A stretch of 60,932 nucleotides of DNA from Rhodobacteraceae bacterium REDSEA-S34_B6 (lineage in GTDB: Bacteria > Pseudomonadota > Alphaproteobacteria > Rhodobacterales > Rhodobacteraceae): contig LUQC01000111.1 in assembly GCA_001627925.1 (NCBI GenBank), positions 1 to 60,932 on the forward strand, given 5' to 3'. This document shows positions 28,561 through 39,399 of this stretch, in pieces (within the stretch, counting starts at the first letter, position 1; every line of letters starts with the position of its first letter). The notes under the pieces are model-generated. The model did not search any database and was not told the origin of the DNA. It saw nothing but the letters and a program-made list of their open reading frames with translations. The translations under genes were made by a program, and so were the position numbers.

Positions 28561-30237
28561 CTAACTCACCTCATCCGGGAAATGCTTAATTGTCAGTTTG
28601 ATTGGATTAGAAGCCGCTTGCCCTAGGCCGCAAATAGAAGCGTCAACCATAGTGTCACCGAGTTCGTTCAGAAGATCTGCATCCCAGACTTCGGCCTGCA
28701 TCAATTTTACTGCCTTTTCACAACCAACCCGACATGGGGTACACTGACCGCAACTTTCATCCTCAAAAAAACGAAGCATATTTAAAGCAGCATCACGAGC
28801 TCTGTCGTGGTCAGACAAAACCACAACCGCAGCGGAACCAATAAAACTACCGTGAGGCTGGAGAGTGTCAAAATCGAGTGGGATATCATCCATTGAAGCC
28901 GGAAGAATACCAGATGAAGGTCCTCCAGGTTGATACGCCTTAAATTTATGACCTTTTCGCATTCCACCCGCCGCTTCAATTATATCTGTAATGGTAGACC
29001 CAGCTGGTAAAAGATGGACACCCGGATTGTTAACGCGTCCAGATACTGAATAACTTCGCAAGCCCTTCCTTCCATTTTTCTCTACAGAATTTAGAATTTC
29101 TGGACCTTCACGACAAATTCTTGCAATCCAATACAAAGTTTCTACGTTGTGCACTAACGTCGGTCGATTAAATATTCCTACTTGAGCCACAAATGGAGGG
29201 CGATGCCTTGGAATACCTCGTTTGCCTTCAATGCTCTCAATCATAGCGCTCTCTTCGCCACAAATATATGCTCCAGCCCCCCTACGCAAATCAATGTAAC
29301 CAGGGGATACTATCTTCTTTTTTTCCAGTGCGCTTATTTCAGTTCTCAAAATTTTCAGTACAGCTGGATATTCATCCCGCATGTAAATAAATACTTTTTC
29401 AGCCTCTACTGCCCACGCTGCTATTAACATTCCCTCCAAAAATAAATGTGGTGACCGCTCTAAATAATAACGATCCTTAAAAGTGCCTGGTTCACCTTCA
29501 TCACCGTTAACAGCAAGATATCGAGGTCCAGAATTTGCCCTAACAAATTCCCATTTTTTTCCAGAAGGGAAGCCTGCCCCTCCTAAACCCCGTAAACCTG
29601 CAGATAGAACTGTTTCCTGCACCTCTTGCCAATTGCCACTTTTCTCAAGCGATTTGAGCTTTGAATATCCGCCCTTTTCCATATATGTTTTTAAGGTTTC
29701 ATAGTCCGGAATTTTAACGTTTGTATCGCCAGAAGATATTGCAGCCTGCACTTTTTCAACAGTAGCATAATCAATATGGTTATGACCCAGTTCCAAAGTT
29801 GGAGCAGTATCACAACGCCCCATACATGGTGCTCGAAGAACTCGGACTTGATTGACATCCAGCCCATCTTCCAGAGCAGCCTTCAACTCGTTACTCCCAG
29901 CAAGTTCGCATGAAAGGCTATCACAAACACGAATTGTAAGCGCCGGAGGGGCTTTTTCGTCTTCTCTTACTACATCGAAGTGCGCGTAAAATGTAGCAAC
30001 TTCGTAGACTTCAGCCATTGACATCTTTAATAATTCTGCCAGTGCACGCAGATGCCTCATGGACAAATGACCAAATTTATCCTGTACACAATGTAAATGC
30101 TCAATGAGAAGATCTGACCTTAATTCGAGATTGCCAACTAGTTCTTCAACTTCTTTTAGGGCATTGTCGTCATACTGACGGCCCTTAGGCGTCTTCCTAC
30201 CCTTACCCGAACCATTTTTCCAAATGCCATCTAACAT
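28561..30237 (-). CDS. fdsB: Formate dehydrogenase diaphorase subunit, FdsG-FdsB fusion
   Basis: 558 residues combining two proteins that are separate in Rhodobacter capsulatus. The NuoE/FdsG-like part (about residues 1-165) has 2Fe-2S cysteines in CDSLSC and CMGRC. The NuoF/FdsB-like part (about 185-558) has LRGLGGAGFPSGKKWEF for FMN, GDEGEPGTFKDR for NAD, and the 4Fe-4S motif CGQCTPCRVGC. The layout resembles the 572-residue FDH1 beta of Methylobacterium. No FdsC/FdhD or FdsD gene is linked. Confidence 0.93.
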   Translation of the reverse strand: MLDGIWKNGSGKGRKTPKGRQYDDNALKEVEELVGNLELRSDLLIEHLHCVQDKFGHLSMRHLRALAELLKMSMAEVYEVATFYAHFDVVREDEKAPPALTIRVCDSLSCELAGSNELKAALEDGLDVNQVRVLRAPCMGRCDTAPTLELGHNHIDYATVEKVQAAISSGDTNVKIPDYETLKTYMEKGGYSKLKSLEKSGNWQEVQETVLSAGLRGLGGAGFPSGKKWEFVRANSGPRYLAVNGDEGEPGTFKDRYYLERSPHLFLEGMLIAAWAVEAEKVFIYMRDEYPAVLKILRTEISALEKKKIVSPGYIDLRRGAGAYICGEESAMIESIEGKRGIPRHRPPFVAQVGIFNRPTLVHNVETLYWIARICREGPEILNSVEKNGRKGLRSYSVSGRVNNPGVHLLPAGSTITDIIEAAGGMRKGHKFKAYQPGGPSSGILPASMDDIPLDFDTLQPHGSFIGSAAVVVLSDHDRARDAALNMLRFFEDESCGQCTPCRVGCEKAVKLMQAEVWDADLLNELGDTMVDASICGLGQAASNPIKLTIKHFPDEVS

Positions 30238-30467
30238 TTCGTCCCACTAATTTTTTTCCTAATATTAAAAATTTTTAACCACAGGTCAATTACTGAAAAA
30301 GTTTAAGCAATCATCCAAAAGCCAAATTTTATATAATCCCAAACTTATGACTGATATCAAACTCCAGTCGCTGTGAGTTTATAAATTATCAAGAAATCAT
30401 CAACACCCGAAAGCGACACAGAAAAATGCAGATACGAATACGTAACGGATTTAGGGTAGCTTACGAC
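30238..30467. other. Gene-free gap before fdsB and lysR 3' end
   Basis: 230 bp, very AT rich, holding the promoter of the fdsB-fdsA-fhs-folD transcript and the end of the lysR gene. No distinct hairpin, repeat or small ORF with a ribosome site was seen. Confidence 0.4.
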
Positions 30468-31433
30468 CTATGATACAGATTTCAAGTAAGGCCTTTTAAT
30501 TTTGATATTTGAAAAGGTTTTCTCACTTTCTCGACTTATTTGCAGTAGCCAATTTCGAACTACATCTCTTTCTTTTGAGCTTTTCGCATTCTTGGGAACT
30601 AAAAGGTAGTATCCATCAGAGGTTTTTACGTGCTTATCACCAAGTGGGCATAGTAACTTTCCAGACTCCAAATAACGGTCAACTAGATGTTGCCATCCTA
30701 GCGCAACTCCAAGGCCATCGACTGCAGCTTGAACTGCTAATGGATAGGTATTCACAATTGTTCGCATACTACTCTGAGGGCTATTCAGGTGGTGACTTTT
30801 TAACCAAGTGGTCCAATTCATCCACTCAAGATGGCTACTAGCAACATCAATTAAGTCCATATTTTCTATATATTTTTTTGATGTGACATCTGGGTTATTT
30901 GCTAAGAAATCAGGCGAACAAACAGGAAAAACAGTTTCGCCAAAAAGAAGCTCGCTATGAAAATTTGGCCAATTGCCATTACCTCTAAGAATTACAAGAT
31001 CATTACTTTCTGCCATACACTCGGCATCATCATCCGATGATACAATAGCAATATTCAAGTTTGGATTAACTGCTTGAAAGTTATTTAAACGGGGCATTAT
31101 CCATAGCGAAGCGACTGAATTTGTGGCTGCCAAAGTTATAGAACCAGACGACTCCTTCTCGAGAAGCCTAGAGGAAGCCTCCCTCAAAATATCTATTGCT
31201 TGTGATACTGATGACAGTAGTTCAAAACCCTCTGGAGTAATAGAAATGGACCTATGACCCCTATTAAACAATTGAACACCGTAATGTTGTTCCAGCAATT
31301 TAACTTTTCTACTTATAGACGACTCAGAGATATTCAACTCTTTGGATGCAGAGGTAAAACTGCCTGTTTTACCCGTAACTTGGAATGCTAATAGATGGTC
31401 CAACGGAGGAAGACTTTTGCGACCTTTCAGCAT
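30468..31433 (-). CDS. LysR-family regulator next to the TMAO genes
   Basis: 321-residue regulator of the GcvA-like branch. Winged HTH at about residues 11-70 (SFTSASKELNISESSISRKV), substrate-binding domain from about 95. It is divergent from tmoX across a 189-bp gap, the classic layout of a LysR gene and its target. The effector is unknown; TMAO or a product is a natural guess. No DNA-binding sequence could be proven. Confidence 0.88.
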   Translation of the reverse strand: MLKGRKSLPPLDHLLAFQVTGKTGSFTSASKELNISESSISRKVKLLEQHYGVQLFNRGHRSISITPEGFELLSSVSQAIDILREASSRLLEKESSGSITLAATNSVASLWIMPRLNNFQAVNPNLNIAIVSSDDDAECMAESNDLVILRGNGNWPNFHSELLFGETVFPVCSPDFLANNPDVTSKKYIENMDLIDVASSHLEWMNWTTWLKSHHLNSPQSSMRTIVNTYPLAVQAAVDGLGVALGWQHLVDRYLESGKLLCPLGDKHVKTSDGYYLLVPKNAKSSKERDVVRNWLLQISRESEKTFSNIKIKRPYLKSVS

Positions 31434-31487
31434 AATATTACTAAGCTCTTATTGAATACCTTTTCTATCTTACAGTAGAAATTTTAA

Positions 31488-32576
<1,089 letters not shown>

Positions 32577-32599
32577 GACGATTAATTAATTTAATCACT

Positions 32600-32624
32600 G
32601 CTCCCAGATCAAAAATCTGGGAGC
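32600..32624 (+). terminator. Intercistronic hairpin between tmoX and tmoW
   Basis: A perfect 10-bp stem (GCTCCCAGAT / ATCTGGGAGC) with a 5-nt loop lies 23 bp after the tmoX stop and 22 bp before tmoW. No long T run follows, so it is more likely a partial terminator or a 3' mRNA stabiliser that raises tmoX over the membrane genes. Confidence 0.65.
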
Positions 32625-32646
32625 TTACTACTTTCTGGGGTAACTG

Positions 32647-33669
32647 ATGGCCAAAAAACCTGTAATATCGGCTAGGAATGTGTGGAAAATTTTTGGTGCA
32701 AACCCGAAAAAATATCTATCACAGATTTCGGCTGATTATTCTTTTGACCAGATAAAAGAAGATGGATACATAGCTGGCGTCAAGGATGTCTCAATCGATG
32801 TCCATAAAGGTGAAATGTTGGTCATTATGGGGTTATCTGGGTCAGGTAAGTCCACTTTGGTTAGATGCCTTTCCAGACTACATGATATAACTGGCGGCAC
32901 AATATCGGTTGATAATCAAGATATTATGTCTCTGACAGAAAAAGAACTTATAGAGTTACGCCGCTCAAAGATGGGTATGGTCTTTCAATCCTTCGGGCTG
33001 CTTCCACATAGAACTGTATTAGAAAATGTTGCATTTCCACTCGAGATGCGTGGACAGGATAAGTATACTCGCCGGGAGCGGGCTTTAGAAGTTATAAGGC
33101 TGGTTGGCTTAGAGGGACGAGAAGAATATTTCCCAAGAGAATTATCTGGAGGACAACAACAGCGTGTTGGCATAGCTAGAAGTTTAGCTATTGAACCTGA
33201 TATTTGGTTCTTAGACGAGCCCTTTTCTGCGCTTGATCCGTTAATTAGAAGAGAAATGCAGGTCGAATTTCTCAGACTGCAGGGCCTTCTTGGAAAAACA
33301 ATTGTTTTTATAACTCATGATTTCGATGAAGCACTCAGGTTGGCCGATCGAATAGCAATCATGAAGGATGGAATGATTGAACAATGCTCCACTCCTGACC
33401 AAATAGTACTTAATCCAGCAACAGAGTATGTGCGAAAATTCACAGAAGAGGTTGAAAAAGCACGCGTTGTGAACGTTGAAGCCATTATGGAGCCAACGGG
33501 GAAACCCCGATCATCCAAAAACGCACTTTACGGAAATAAGAAATTAAGAGACGTAGCTAAAATTCTCGCATCCGATACACGGGAATTTATTCCCGTGAAA
33601 GACACTGATGATAAGCTAATTGGTCAAATAAATAGAAAAAAAGCTCTTGATATAGTTTTTGGCGAATAA
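32647..33669 (+). CDS. tmoW: TMAO ABC transporter ATP-binding protein
   Basis: 340-residue ProV-type ATPase. Walker A GLSGSGKST (about residues 64-72), signature LSGGQQQR (about 165), Walker B IWFLDEP, and a short CBS-like tail (about 270-340). It begins 70 bp after tmoX and ends 2 bp before tmoV. It energises TMAO uptake. Confidence 0.92.
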   Translation: MAKKPVISARNVWKIFGANPKKYLSQISADYSFDQIKEDGYIAGVKDVSIDVHKGEMLVIMGLSGSGKSTLVRCLSRLHDITGGTISVDNQDIMSLTEKELIELRRSKMGMVFQSFGLLPHRTVLENVAFPLEMRGQDKYTRRERALEVIRLVGLEGREEYFPRELSGGQQQRVGIARSLAIEPDIWFLDEPFSALDPLIRREMQVEFLRLQGLLGKTIVFITHDFDEALRLADRIAIMKDGMIEQCSTPDQIVLNPATEYVRKFTEEVEKARVVNVEAIMEPTGKPRSSKNALYGNKKLRDVAKILASDTREFIPVKDTDDKLIGQINRKKALDIVFGE

Positions 33670-33671
33670 CG

Positions 33672-35642
33672 ATGAAAAAACATGATCAAAATGAAAGGGA
33701 CCTAAAAGCGATCGATACGAACACAGGTATCGCATCAATATTTTTACTTGTTGCCCTTGCATTTTTATTATCAAGAGGAATTTTACCAGCTTGGTTAATA
33801 CGCATTCCAGAGGCTTTGGTCCCTCCCTTAGCGGTTTGGTTGGATCTGATTTTCAATTTCATAAAAGATGACTTACATCTTATTGATCTTACTCGCGCCA
33901 TCTCAGGCGGCTTAGAAGTCCTATTAGATATTACTGCTAATCTTTTGTACGGAAGGAACCGATGGCCTAAATTGGGACCTATTCCGTGGGCCGCTGTATG
34001 TGCGTCTTTTGTTGTTTTGGCTTATTATTTAGGCGGACTGAGACTTGCACTACTTGCCTTGGTTACCTTCGTATGGACAGCGCTTATTGGTCAGTGGAAA
34101 ATCGCGATGCAAACGATGTCCGTATTGACCCTAGCTGCACCTTTCGCTGTTCTTATAGGCCTGGGTTTGGGCATCACTGCGTGGAAATTTCGAACATTTG
34201 ATAAGTCTATTCGGCCAATATTAAGCGTTCTCCAAACACTACCCTTTTTTACCTACCTACTTCCAGCAGTCATATTTTTTAAAGTTGGGCCAACTGCTGG
34301 TGCTGTAGCTACAATAATGTTTGCTGTACCGCCAATGATTTTAATGACGACACTTGGTTTAAGAAAGGTATCGACTGAAATAGTTGAAGCAGGGCACATG
34401 AGTGGGTGTACCCGATGGCAAATGCTTCGCCGAGTTTACATACCCGCAGCACGAACAGAGATACTTGTTGGGGTTAACCAAGTTATTATGTTGTGCCTTG
34501 CAATGGTAGTTCTTACTGCGTTTATAGGAATGCCTGGCTTAGGAGCTAAACTATTAGCTATGATGGGTTCATTCAAAATTGGCCGTAGTTTTGAAATCGG
34601 AATAACAATAGTTTTATTCGCTATTATGCTAGACCGAATGTCTAAGGCATGGGTCATGAAACAGCCGGTCCATTTTGACCGAGGCACCCAGTGGTGGCAT
34701 AGACATAAATATTTTTTGTTATCGCTTCTAGCTTTCGTATTTTTCTTGCTGCTGTCACAACTTATTCCAATCTTAGCAGAAGTCACACGCAAACAAAGTT
34801 TCTCTCAGGGCAAAGAAATAGACAAAATCATAAAGGGGTTTTTAGCGATAGACAGCATAAAGAATACCACAGAGTGGTTGCGCTGGTTCCTAAACGTTAA
34901 GGTTTTAATACCATTTCGTAACTCTTTACTGTGGATACCCACACCAGCGTTTATACTAATTATAATGGGCTTGGGGTGGTATCTTGCGGGCAAAAAAGAG
35001 GCACTAATTGCTGGGCTTTTCTTTACGATTGTGGCAATCACGGGATGGTGGGACCGCTCAGTAATCACTTTATATACTGTAATCTCTGCTGTGGTGCTGG
35101 CTACCTTTATAGGCATACCACTGGGGATACTAGCGGCAAGATCAACCAAATGGTCATCGAGAATACTGCTTGCTTGTGATACTGCACAAACTTTTCCAAG
35201 TTTTATTTACCTTATTCCAGCGATTATGCTCTTCGGTGTCAATGATGTTGCTGTCGTATTTTCAATACTAATTTTTGCGGCAGTTCCACTGACACGATAT
35301 ACAATCGAGGGGTTACGGGGAGTTCCTCCAGAAATGGTAGAGGCCGCTGATATGTCGGGGGCAACACGCTTCCAGAAACTTTTGACCGTACAACTTCCTT
35401 TAGCATTGCCGACAATGGGCGTGGGTTTCAATCAGGCCATTAATTTTGCCTTTTTCATGGTTATCATCGCCGCGTTCATTGGGACTCAAGACTTAGGTCA
35501 AGAGTTGCAAAGAACATTAGCAGGTACAGAACTCGGTAAAAACTTTGTTTTGGGCATGAATGTCTCTCTTATGGCACTCAGCTTCGACTTTATAATTACC
35601 AAATGGACCGAAACTCGAAAACAAGCATTGGGTTTGGGCTAA
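33672..35642 (+). CDS. tmoV: TMAO ABC transporter permease, double-length
   Basis: 656-residue permease made of two ProW-like halves. EAA-loop blocks occur twice: EAGHMSGCTRWQMLRRVYIP (about residues 238-257) and EAADMSGATRFQKLLTVQLP (about 558-577). One polypeptide thus supplies both membrane halves, the same architecture as TmoV of Ruegeria. Its stop overlaps the tdm start by one base (TAATG). Confidence 0.92.
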   Translation: MKKHDQNERDLKAIDTNTGIASIFLLVALAFLLSRGILPAWLIRIPEALVPPLAVWLDLIFNFIKDDLHLIDLTRAISGGLEVLLDITANLLYGRNRWPKLGPIPWAAVCASFVVLAYYLGGLRLALLALVTFVWTALIGQWKIAMQTMSVLTLAAPFAVLIGLGLGITAWKFRTFDKSIRPILSVLQTLPFFTYLLPAVIFFKVGPTAGAVATIMFAVPPMILMTTLGLRKVSTEIVEAGHMSGCTRWQMLRRVYIPAARTEILVGVNQVIMLCLAMVVLTAFIGMPGLGAKLLAMMGSFKIGRSFEIGITIVLFAIMLDRMSKAWVMKQPVHFDRGTQWWHRHKYFLLSLLAFVFFLLLSQLIPILAEVTRKQSFSQGKEIDKIIKGFLAIDSIKNTTEWLRWFLNVKVLIPFRNSLLWIPTPAFILIIMGLGWYLAGKKEALIAGLFFTIVAITGWWDRSVITLYTVISAVVLATFIGIPLGILAARSTKWSSRILLACDTAQTFPSFIYLIPAIMLFGVNDVAVVFSILIFAAVPLTRYTIEGLRGVPPEMVEAADMSGATRFQKLLTVQLPLALPTMGVGFNQAINFAFFMVIIAAFIGTQDLGQELQRTLAGTELGKNFVLGMNVSLMALSFDFIITKWTETRKQALGLG

Positions 35643-38017
35643 TGAATGTGAAACCAATTTTTGAAACTCCGTTTGAAAGAAAGGGCATCATAACTCCTGG
35701 TGTTCCCATCTTGCCAAAAGGTACGGAACGCCACCCAATACCTGGAGGAGGTTCTAGAGCCTTAGCGATCTATGCAGGCGATCAAATTTGTGTCTTGGAT
35801 TTTGATGGCTTACAGCCCGGAGAGCTCGTATTTTTTGCACCAGATAAGACCTCAAGTGCCGGTTACTTGGGAGCAAAAGGCAGTGGAAAACCCAAAGGCG
35901 TCATTGACACGCTAGCGAATGGTTCTGATTCAGGTCATAAAGTTTTAAATGCACTTCAAAAGTCTGGTTTTGATCTTTCCATCGGGGACGGCATTAAAGT
36001 TTTTTCTGAAGGCTCATATCCTGGGGATATGGTACAATTTACAGCCGAGTGTGATGGTCTTTTGATTGTTGCAACGGTTGGTAATTATATGACTGCCGAC
36101 TCTCAAAAAACTTTAACGGATTTAATTGTCTACATAAAACGAAATGAATTTAAATTATCAGAAGAAGAAATTTTACCACCGGAACCGCTAGCAAATCCGA
36201 TCCTAGATATAAATATTCAGCCCGGTGTAGCTGAAACTTACGAAGTTAAAAAAGGGCAGTTTATTCAGGTACTAGATGTAAAGGGAAGAGAATGTAGTGA
36301 TTTTCAAGCCTTTTCACTAAGAGCACTTGACCAAGGTTTGGAAAGAGATATCGATCCGACCACTACCCGTTCACTTATGGGTAACCTATATCCCGCTCCT
36401 GGAATATTCAGTAAATACTGGAGCGTAGACCAGGAACCATTAGTTGAAATAGTGCAAGACACCTGTGGACGACACGATACATTCGGTTTAGCGTGTACCG
36501 CGCGTTATTACGAAGACCTCGGTTATCCAGGTCACTTGAATTGTTCAGATAACATAACTGAAAAACTCAATTCTTATAACGTACGTCCACGAGCAGGATG
36601 GCCTGCTATAAATTTCTTTTTTAACACGATTTTAGACGACGCTAATGCAATAACAATGGATGAGCCTTGGTCCAGACCTGGTGACTACGTTATGCTTCGC
36701 GCATTGACTGACTTAGTATGCGTTTCAACCGCTTGCCCATGCGACATAGATCCGGCAAATGGTTGGGTCCCAACAGACATTCAGGTGCGCACATACAAAA
36801 GTGAAGAAACTTTCAAGAAATCAATTGGATACAGAAAATCAACGGAGGCCGCGGTGGAAGAGACAAAAAAGACCGGATTTCACGATTGCTTCGCGAAACA
36901 CACAAGAGATTTTGTAGAATACAATGGCTACTGGTTACCAAATACAATGACGAACCACGGCGCTATCCAAGAGTATTGGGCCTGCAGAGATGGCTTGGCA
37001 ATAATGGACTTATCACCTCTAAGAAAATATGAAGTTACAGGTCCAGACGCTGAAGAACTCATGCAACTTTGTGTAACTCGAAACGTAAAGAAGCTCAGTG
37101 TTGGGCAAGTGGTTTATACGGCTATGTGCTACGAACACGGAGGAATGATTGATGACGGCACTATCTACCGTCTTGGAAATGAAAATTTCCGTTGGATTGG
37201 AGGCAACGATACCTCAGGATTATGGCTTAAAGAACAGGCTATAAAAAACAACTTAAACGCCTGGGTAAGGAATTCTACTGATCAGTTACATAACATAGCC
37301 TTACAAGGTCGACATTCGAAAGCAGTATTATCAAAAGTATTTTGGACCCCTCCTCAACAACCAACTATAGATGAGTTAGGATGGTTTAGGCTTTCGATTG
37401 CTCGTATTGGCGATGTACATGGAAAAGTCGTTGTAATATCTAGAACTGGATATTCTGGTGAATTAGGATATGAAATCTTCTGTCATCCAAAAGATGCTAC
37501 AGAGATTTTCGAGAGTGTTTGGAATGCAGGGGAAGAATATGGCATTACACCGCTCGGTTTAGAAGCGTTGGATATGCTCAGAATAGAAGGTGGTCTTATT
37601 TTTGCTGGCAGCGAGTTTGATGATCAAACCGATCCATATGAAGCAGGTATTGGTTTTACTGTACCACTGAAATCAAAGACAGATGATTTCATTGGCAGGG
37701 CAGCCATAGAAGAGCGTAAAGAACATCCCCACAGAGAATTGGTAGGGTTAGAAATTACGGGGGGGGTAGTCCCTTCTCCCGGGGATTGCATTCGAATAGG
37801 AAAGGCGCAAATTGGGGAAGTAACCTCGGCTATGAAATCTCCTATTTTGGGTAAAGTGATAGCACTAGGTCGTGTCTCTACATCGCACTCTTTATTTGGA
37901 ACAAATGTTGAGGTAGGCCAACTGGATGGTCATCAAAAGAGGATAAGGGCGAGTATTTGCCCATTCCCGCATTTTGACCCATCCAAAGAAAGAGTTAAAG
38001 GTAACTATAGTACATAG
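35642..38017 (+). CDS. tdm: TMAO demethylase (DUF1989-GcvT fusion)
   Basis: 791-residue enzyme converting TMAO to dimethylamine and formaldehyde, with the C1 unit passed to THF. The N-terminal half (to about residue 400) holds the DUF1989-type metal domain. Cys275, Cys365 and Cys367 (the STACPC motif) are candidates for the zinc ligands described for Methylocella Tdm. The C-terminal half (about 415-791) is a GcvT-like THF domain with ISRTGYSGELGYEIF and LGLEALDMLRIEGG. ATG 35642 is coupled to tmoV; the frame opens 13 codons earlier inside tmoV. Confidence 0.94.
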   Translation: MNVKPIFETPFERKGIITPGVPILPKGTERHPIPGGGSRALAIYAGDQICVLDFDGLQPGELVFFAPDKTSSAGYLGAKGSGKPKGVIDTLANGSDSGHKVLNALQKSGFDLSIGDGIKVFSEGSYPGDMVQFTAECDGLLIVATVGNYMTADSQKTLTDLIVYIKRNEFKLSEEEILPPEPLANPILDINIQPGVAETYEVKKGQFIQVLDVKGRECSDFQAFSLRALDQGLERDIDPTTTRSLMGNLYPAPGIFSKYWSVDQEPLVEIVQDTCGRHDTFGLACTARYYEDLGYPGHLNCSDNITEKLNSYNVRPRAGWPAINFFFNTILDDANAITMDEPWSRPGDYVMLRALTDLVCVSTACPCDIDPANGWVPTDIQVRTYKSEETFKKSIGYRKSTEAAVEETKKTGFHDCFAKHTRDFVEYNGYWLPNTMTNHGAIQEYWACRDGLAIMDLSPLRKYEVTGPDAEELMQLCVTRNVKKLSVGQVVYTAMCYEHGGMIDDGTIYRLGNENFRWIGGNDTSGLWLKEQAIKNNLNAWVRNSTDQLHNIALQGRHSKAVLSKVFWTPPQQPTIDELGWFRLSIARIGDVHGKVVVISRTGYSGELGYEIFCHPKDATEIFESVWNAGEEYGITPLGLEALDMLRIEGGLIFAGSEFDDQTDPYEAGIGFTVPLKSKTDDFIGRAAIEERKEHPHRELVGLEITGGVVPSPGDCIRIGKAQIGEVTSAMKSPILGKVIALGRVSTSHSLFGTNVEVGQLDGHQKRIRASICPFPHFDPSKERVKGNYST

Positions 38018-38054
38018 TTACCATAACGCTATTTTATAATTTTCCTGTTGTGCG

Positions 38055-38077
38055 AAGTTAACCTGTTATATTAACTT
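38055..38077. terminator. Weak AT-rich stem between convergent tdm and glyA
   Basis: AAGTTAA / TTAACTT with a 9-nt loop in the 63-bp gap between convergent genes, followed by a short T-rich run on the plus strand. All pairs but two are A-T, so stability is low. Confidence 0.3.
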
Positions 38078-38080
38078 TTA

Positions 38081-39376
38081 TTATAGGTTTGGATACAATG
38101 GGTAATTTGCGCAGAGCTCTTTTACAGCCGCCTTTACACGTTTTTCAGCTGCTCCGTTGTTTCCTTCGCCATGCTCGGCCAAACCGTCCACAACTTCAAT
38201 AATCCATTCACCAATTTGCCGAAACTCTACCTCACCAAATCCCCGAGTAGTTCCGGCTGGACTACCTAATCGAACACCTGAGGTTATTGTTGGTTTTTCG
38301 TCATCAAAGGGGACCCCATTTTTGTTGCACGTGATGTTAGCTCTACCGAGCGCACTTTCAGTAGCATTCCCTTTTACACCTTTAGGCCTTAGGTCTACAA
38401 GCATCACATGGGTATCCGTGCCACCAGTAACGATATCCAGTCCCCCTGTCATAAGGGTGTCTGCCAAAGCTTGTGCATTTTTGATAACTTGCTGTTGATA
38501 GAGTTTGAAGTCTGGCCGAAGTGCTTCACCAAATGCTACAGCCTTAGCAGCAATCACATGCATCAATGGACCACCTTGAATACCAGGAAAAATAGCTGAA
38601 TTTGCTTTTTTAGCTATCGCCTCGTCATTAGTCAAAATAATACCACCCCTTGGGCCCCTTAACGTTTTGTGTGTTGTACTAGTAGCAGCATGCACATGGG
38701 GGAATGGGGATGGATAAACTCCAGCTGCAATCAAGCCAGCAAAGTGGGCTACATCAGCTAGTAAATATGCACCGACTTCATCAGCAATCTCACGGAATTT
38801 TTTGAAGTCAAGCTGACGGGGAATCGCAGATCCGCCTGCAATGATCATTTGAGGCTTGTGGTCTAAGGCTAGCCGCTTCACTTCGTCATAATCTACGTCA
38901 AGCGTATCTCTACGAACACCATACTGAACAGCGTTAAACCATTTACCAGATTGGTTTGGTTTGGCGCCGTGTGTTAAGTGTCCACCCGCGTCCAAGCTCA
39001 TTCCAAGTATTGTATCACCTGGTTTTAAAAGGGCCTGAAAAACGCCTTGATTTGCTTGGCTACCAGAATTTGGCTGAACATTTGCAAAGTTACAATTGAA
39101 CAGTTTGCAAGCTCTTTCGATTGCAAGATTTTCAGCAATATCGACATATTCACAACCACCATAATATCGGCGGCCCGAATAACCCTCAGCATACTTGTTT
39201 GTCATCACGGAACCTTGAGCCTCTAAAACGGCGCGCGAAACTATGTTCTCCGACGCAATAAGCTCAATCTCTTCTCTCTGACGCCCTAATTCAGATTTGA
39301 TTGCGTTAAATAAATCATTATCACTGCTATCCAACTCTTCAGTAAAAAATCCATTTTGTTTGTGAAGTACATTCAT
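38081..39376 (-). CDS. glyA: Serine hydroxymethyltransferase
   Basis: 431-residue PLP enzyme that joins methylene-THF and glycine to serine, the entry step of the serine cycle. The PLP lysine is in [14 protein letters not shown] (about residues 233-246), and [13 protein letters not shown] (about 60-72) is canonical. Start ATG 39376 has AAGGAAA 6 bases before; a longer frame to 39433 would run into ppc. It is last in the sga-mtkA-mtkB-ppc-glyA operon. Confidence 0.94.
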   Translation of the reverse strand: MNVLHKQNGFFTEELDSSDNDLFNAIKSELGRQREEIELIASENIVSRAVLEAQGSVMTNKYAEGYSGRRYYGGCEYVDIAENLAIERACKLFNCNFANVQPNSGSQANQGVFQALLKPGDTILGMSLDAGGHLTHGAKPNQSGKWFNAVQYGVRRDTLDVDYDEVKRLALDHKPQMIIAGGSAIPRQLDFKKFREIADEVGAYLLADVAHFAGLIAAGVYPSPFPHVHAATSTTHKTLRGPRGGIILTNDEAIAKKANSAIFPGIQGGPLMHVIAAKAVAFGEALRPDFKLYQQQVIKNAQALADTLMTGGLDIVTGGTDTHVMLVDLRPKGVKGNATESALGRANITCNKNGVPFDDEKPTITSGVRLGSPAGTTRGFGEVEFRQIGEWIIEVVDGLAEHGEGNNGAAEKRVKAAVKELCANYPLYPNL

Positions 39377-39399
39377 TTGTGTTTCCTTACCTTTACTCT

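Noticed and set aside
34805-35149. Minus-strand frame of 114 codons inside tmoV
   Set aside because: Shadow of a membrane protein gene; no ribosome site and no family features.
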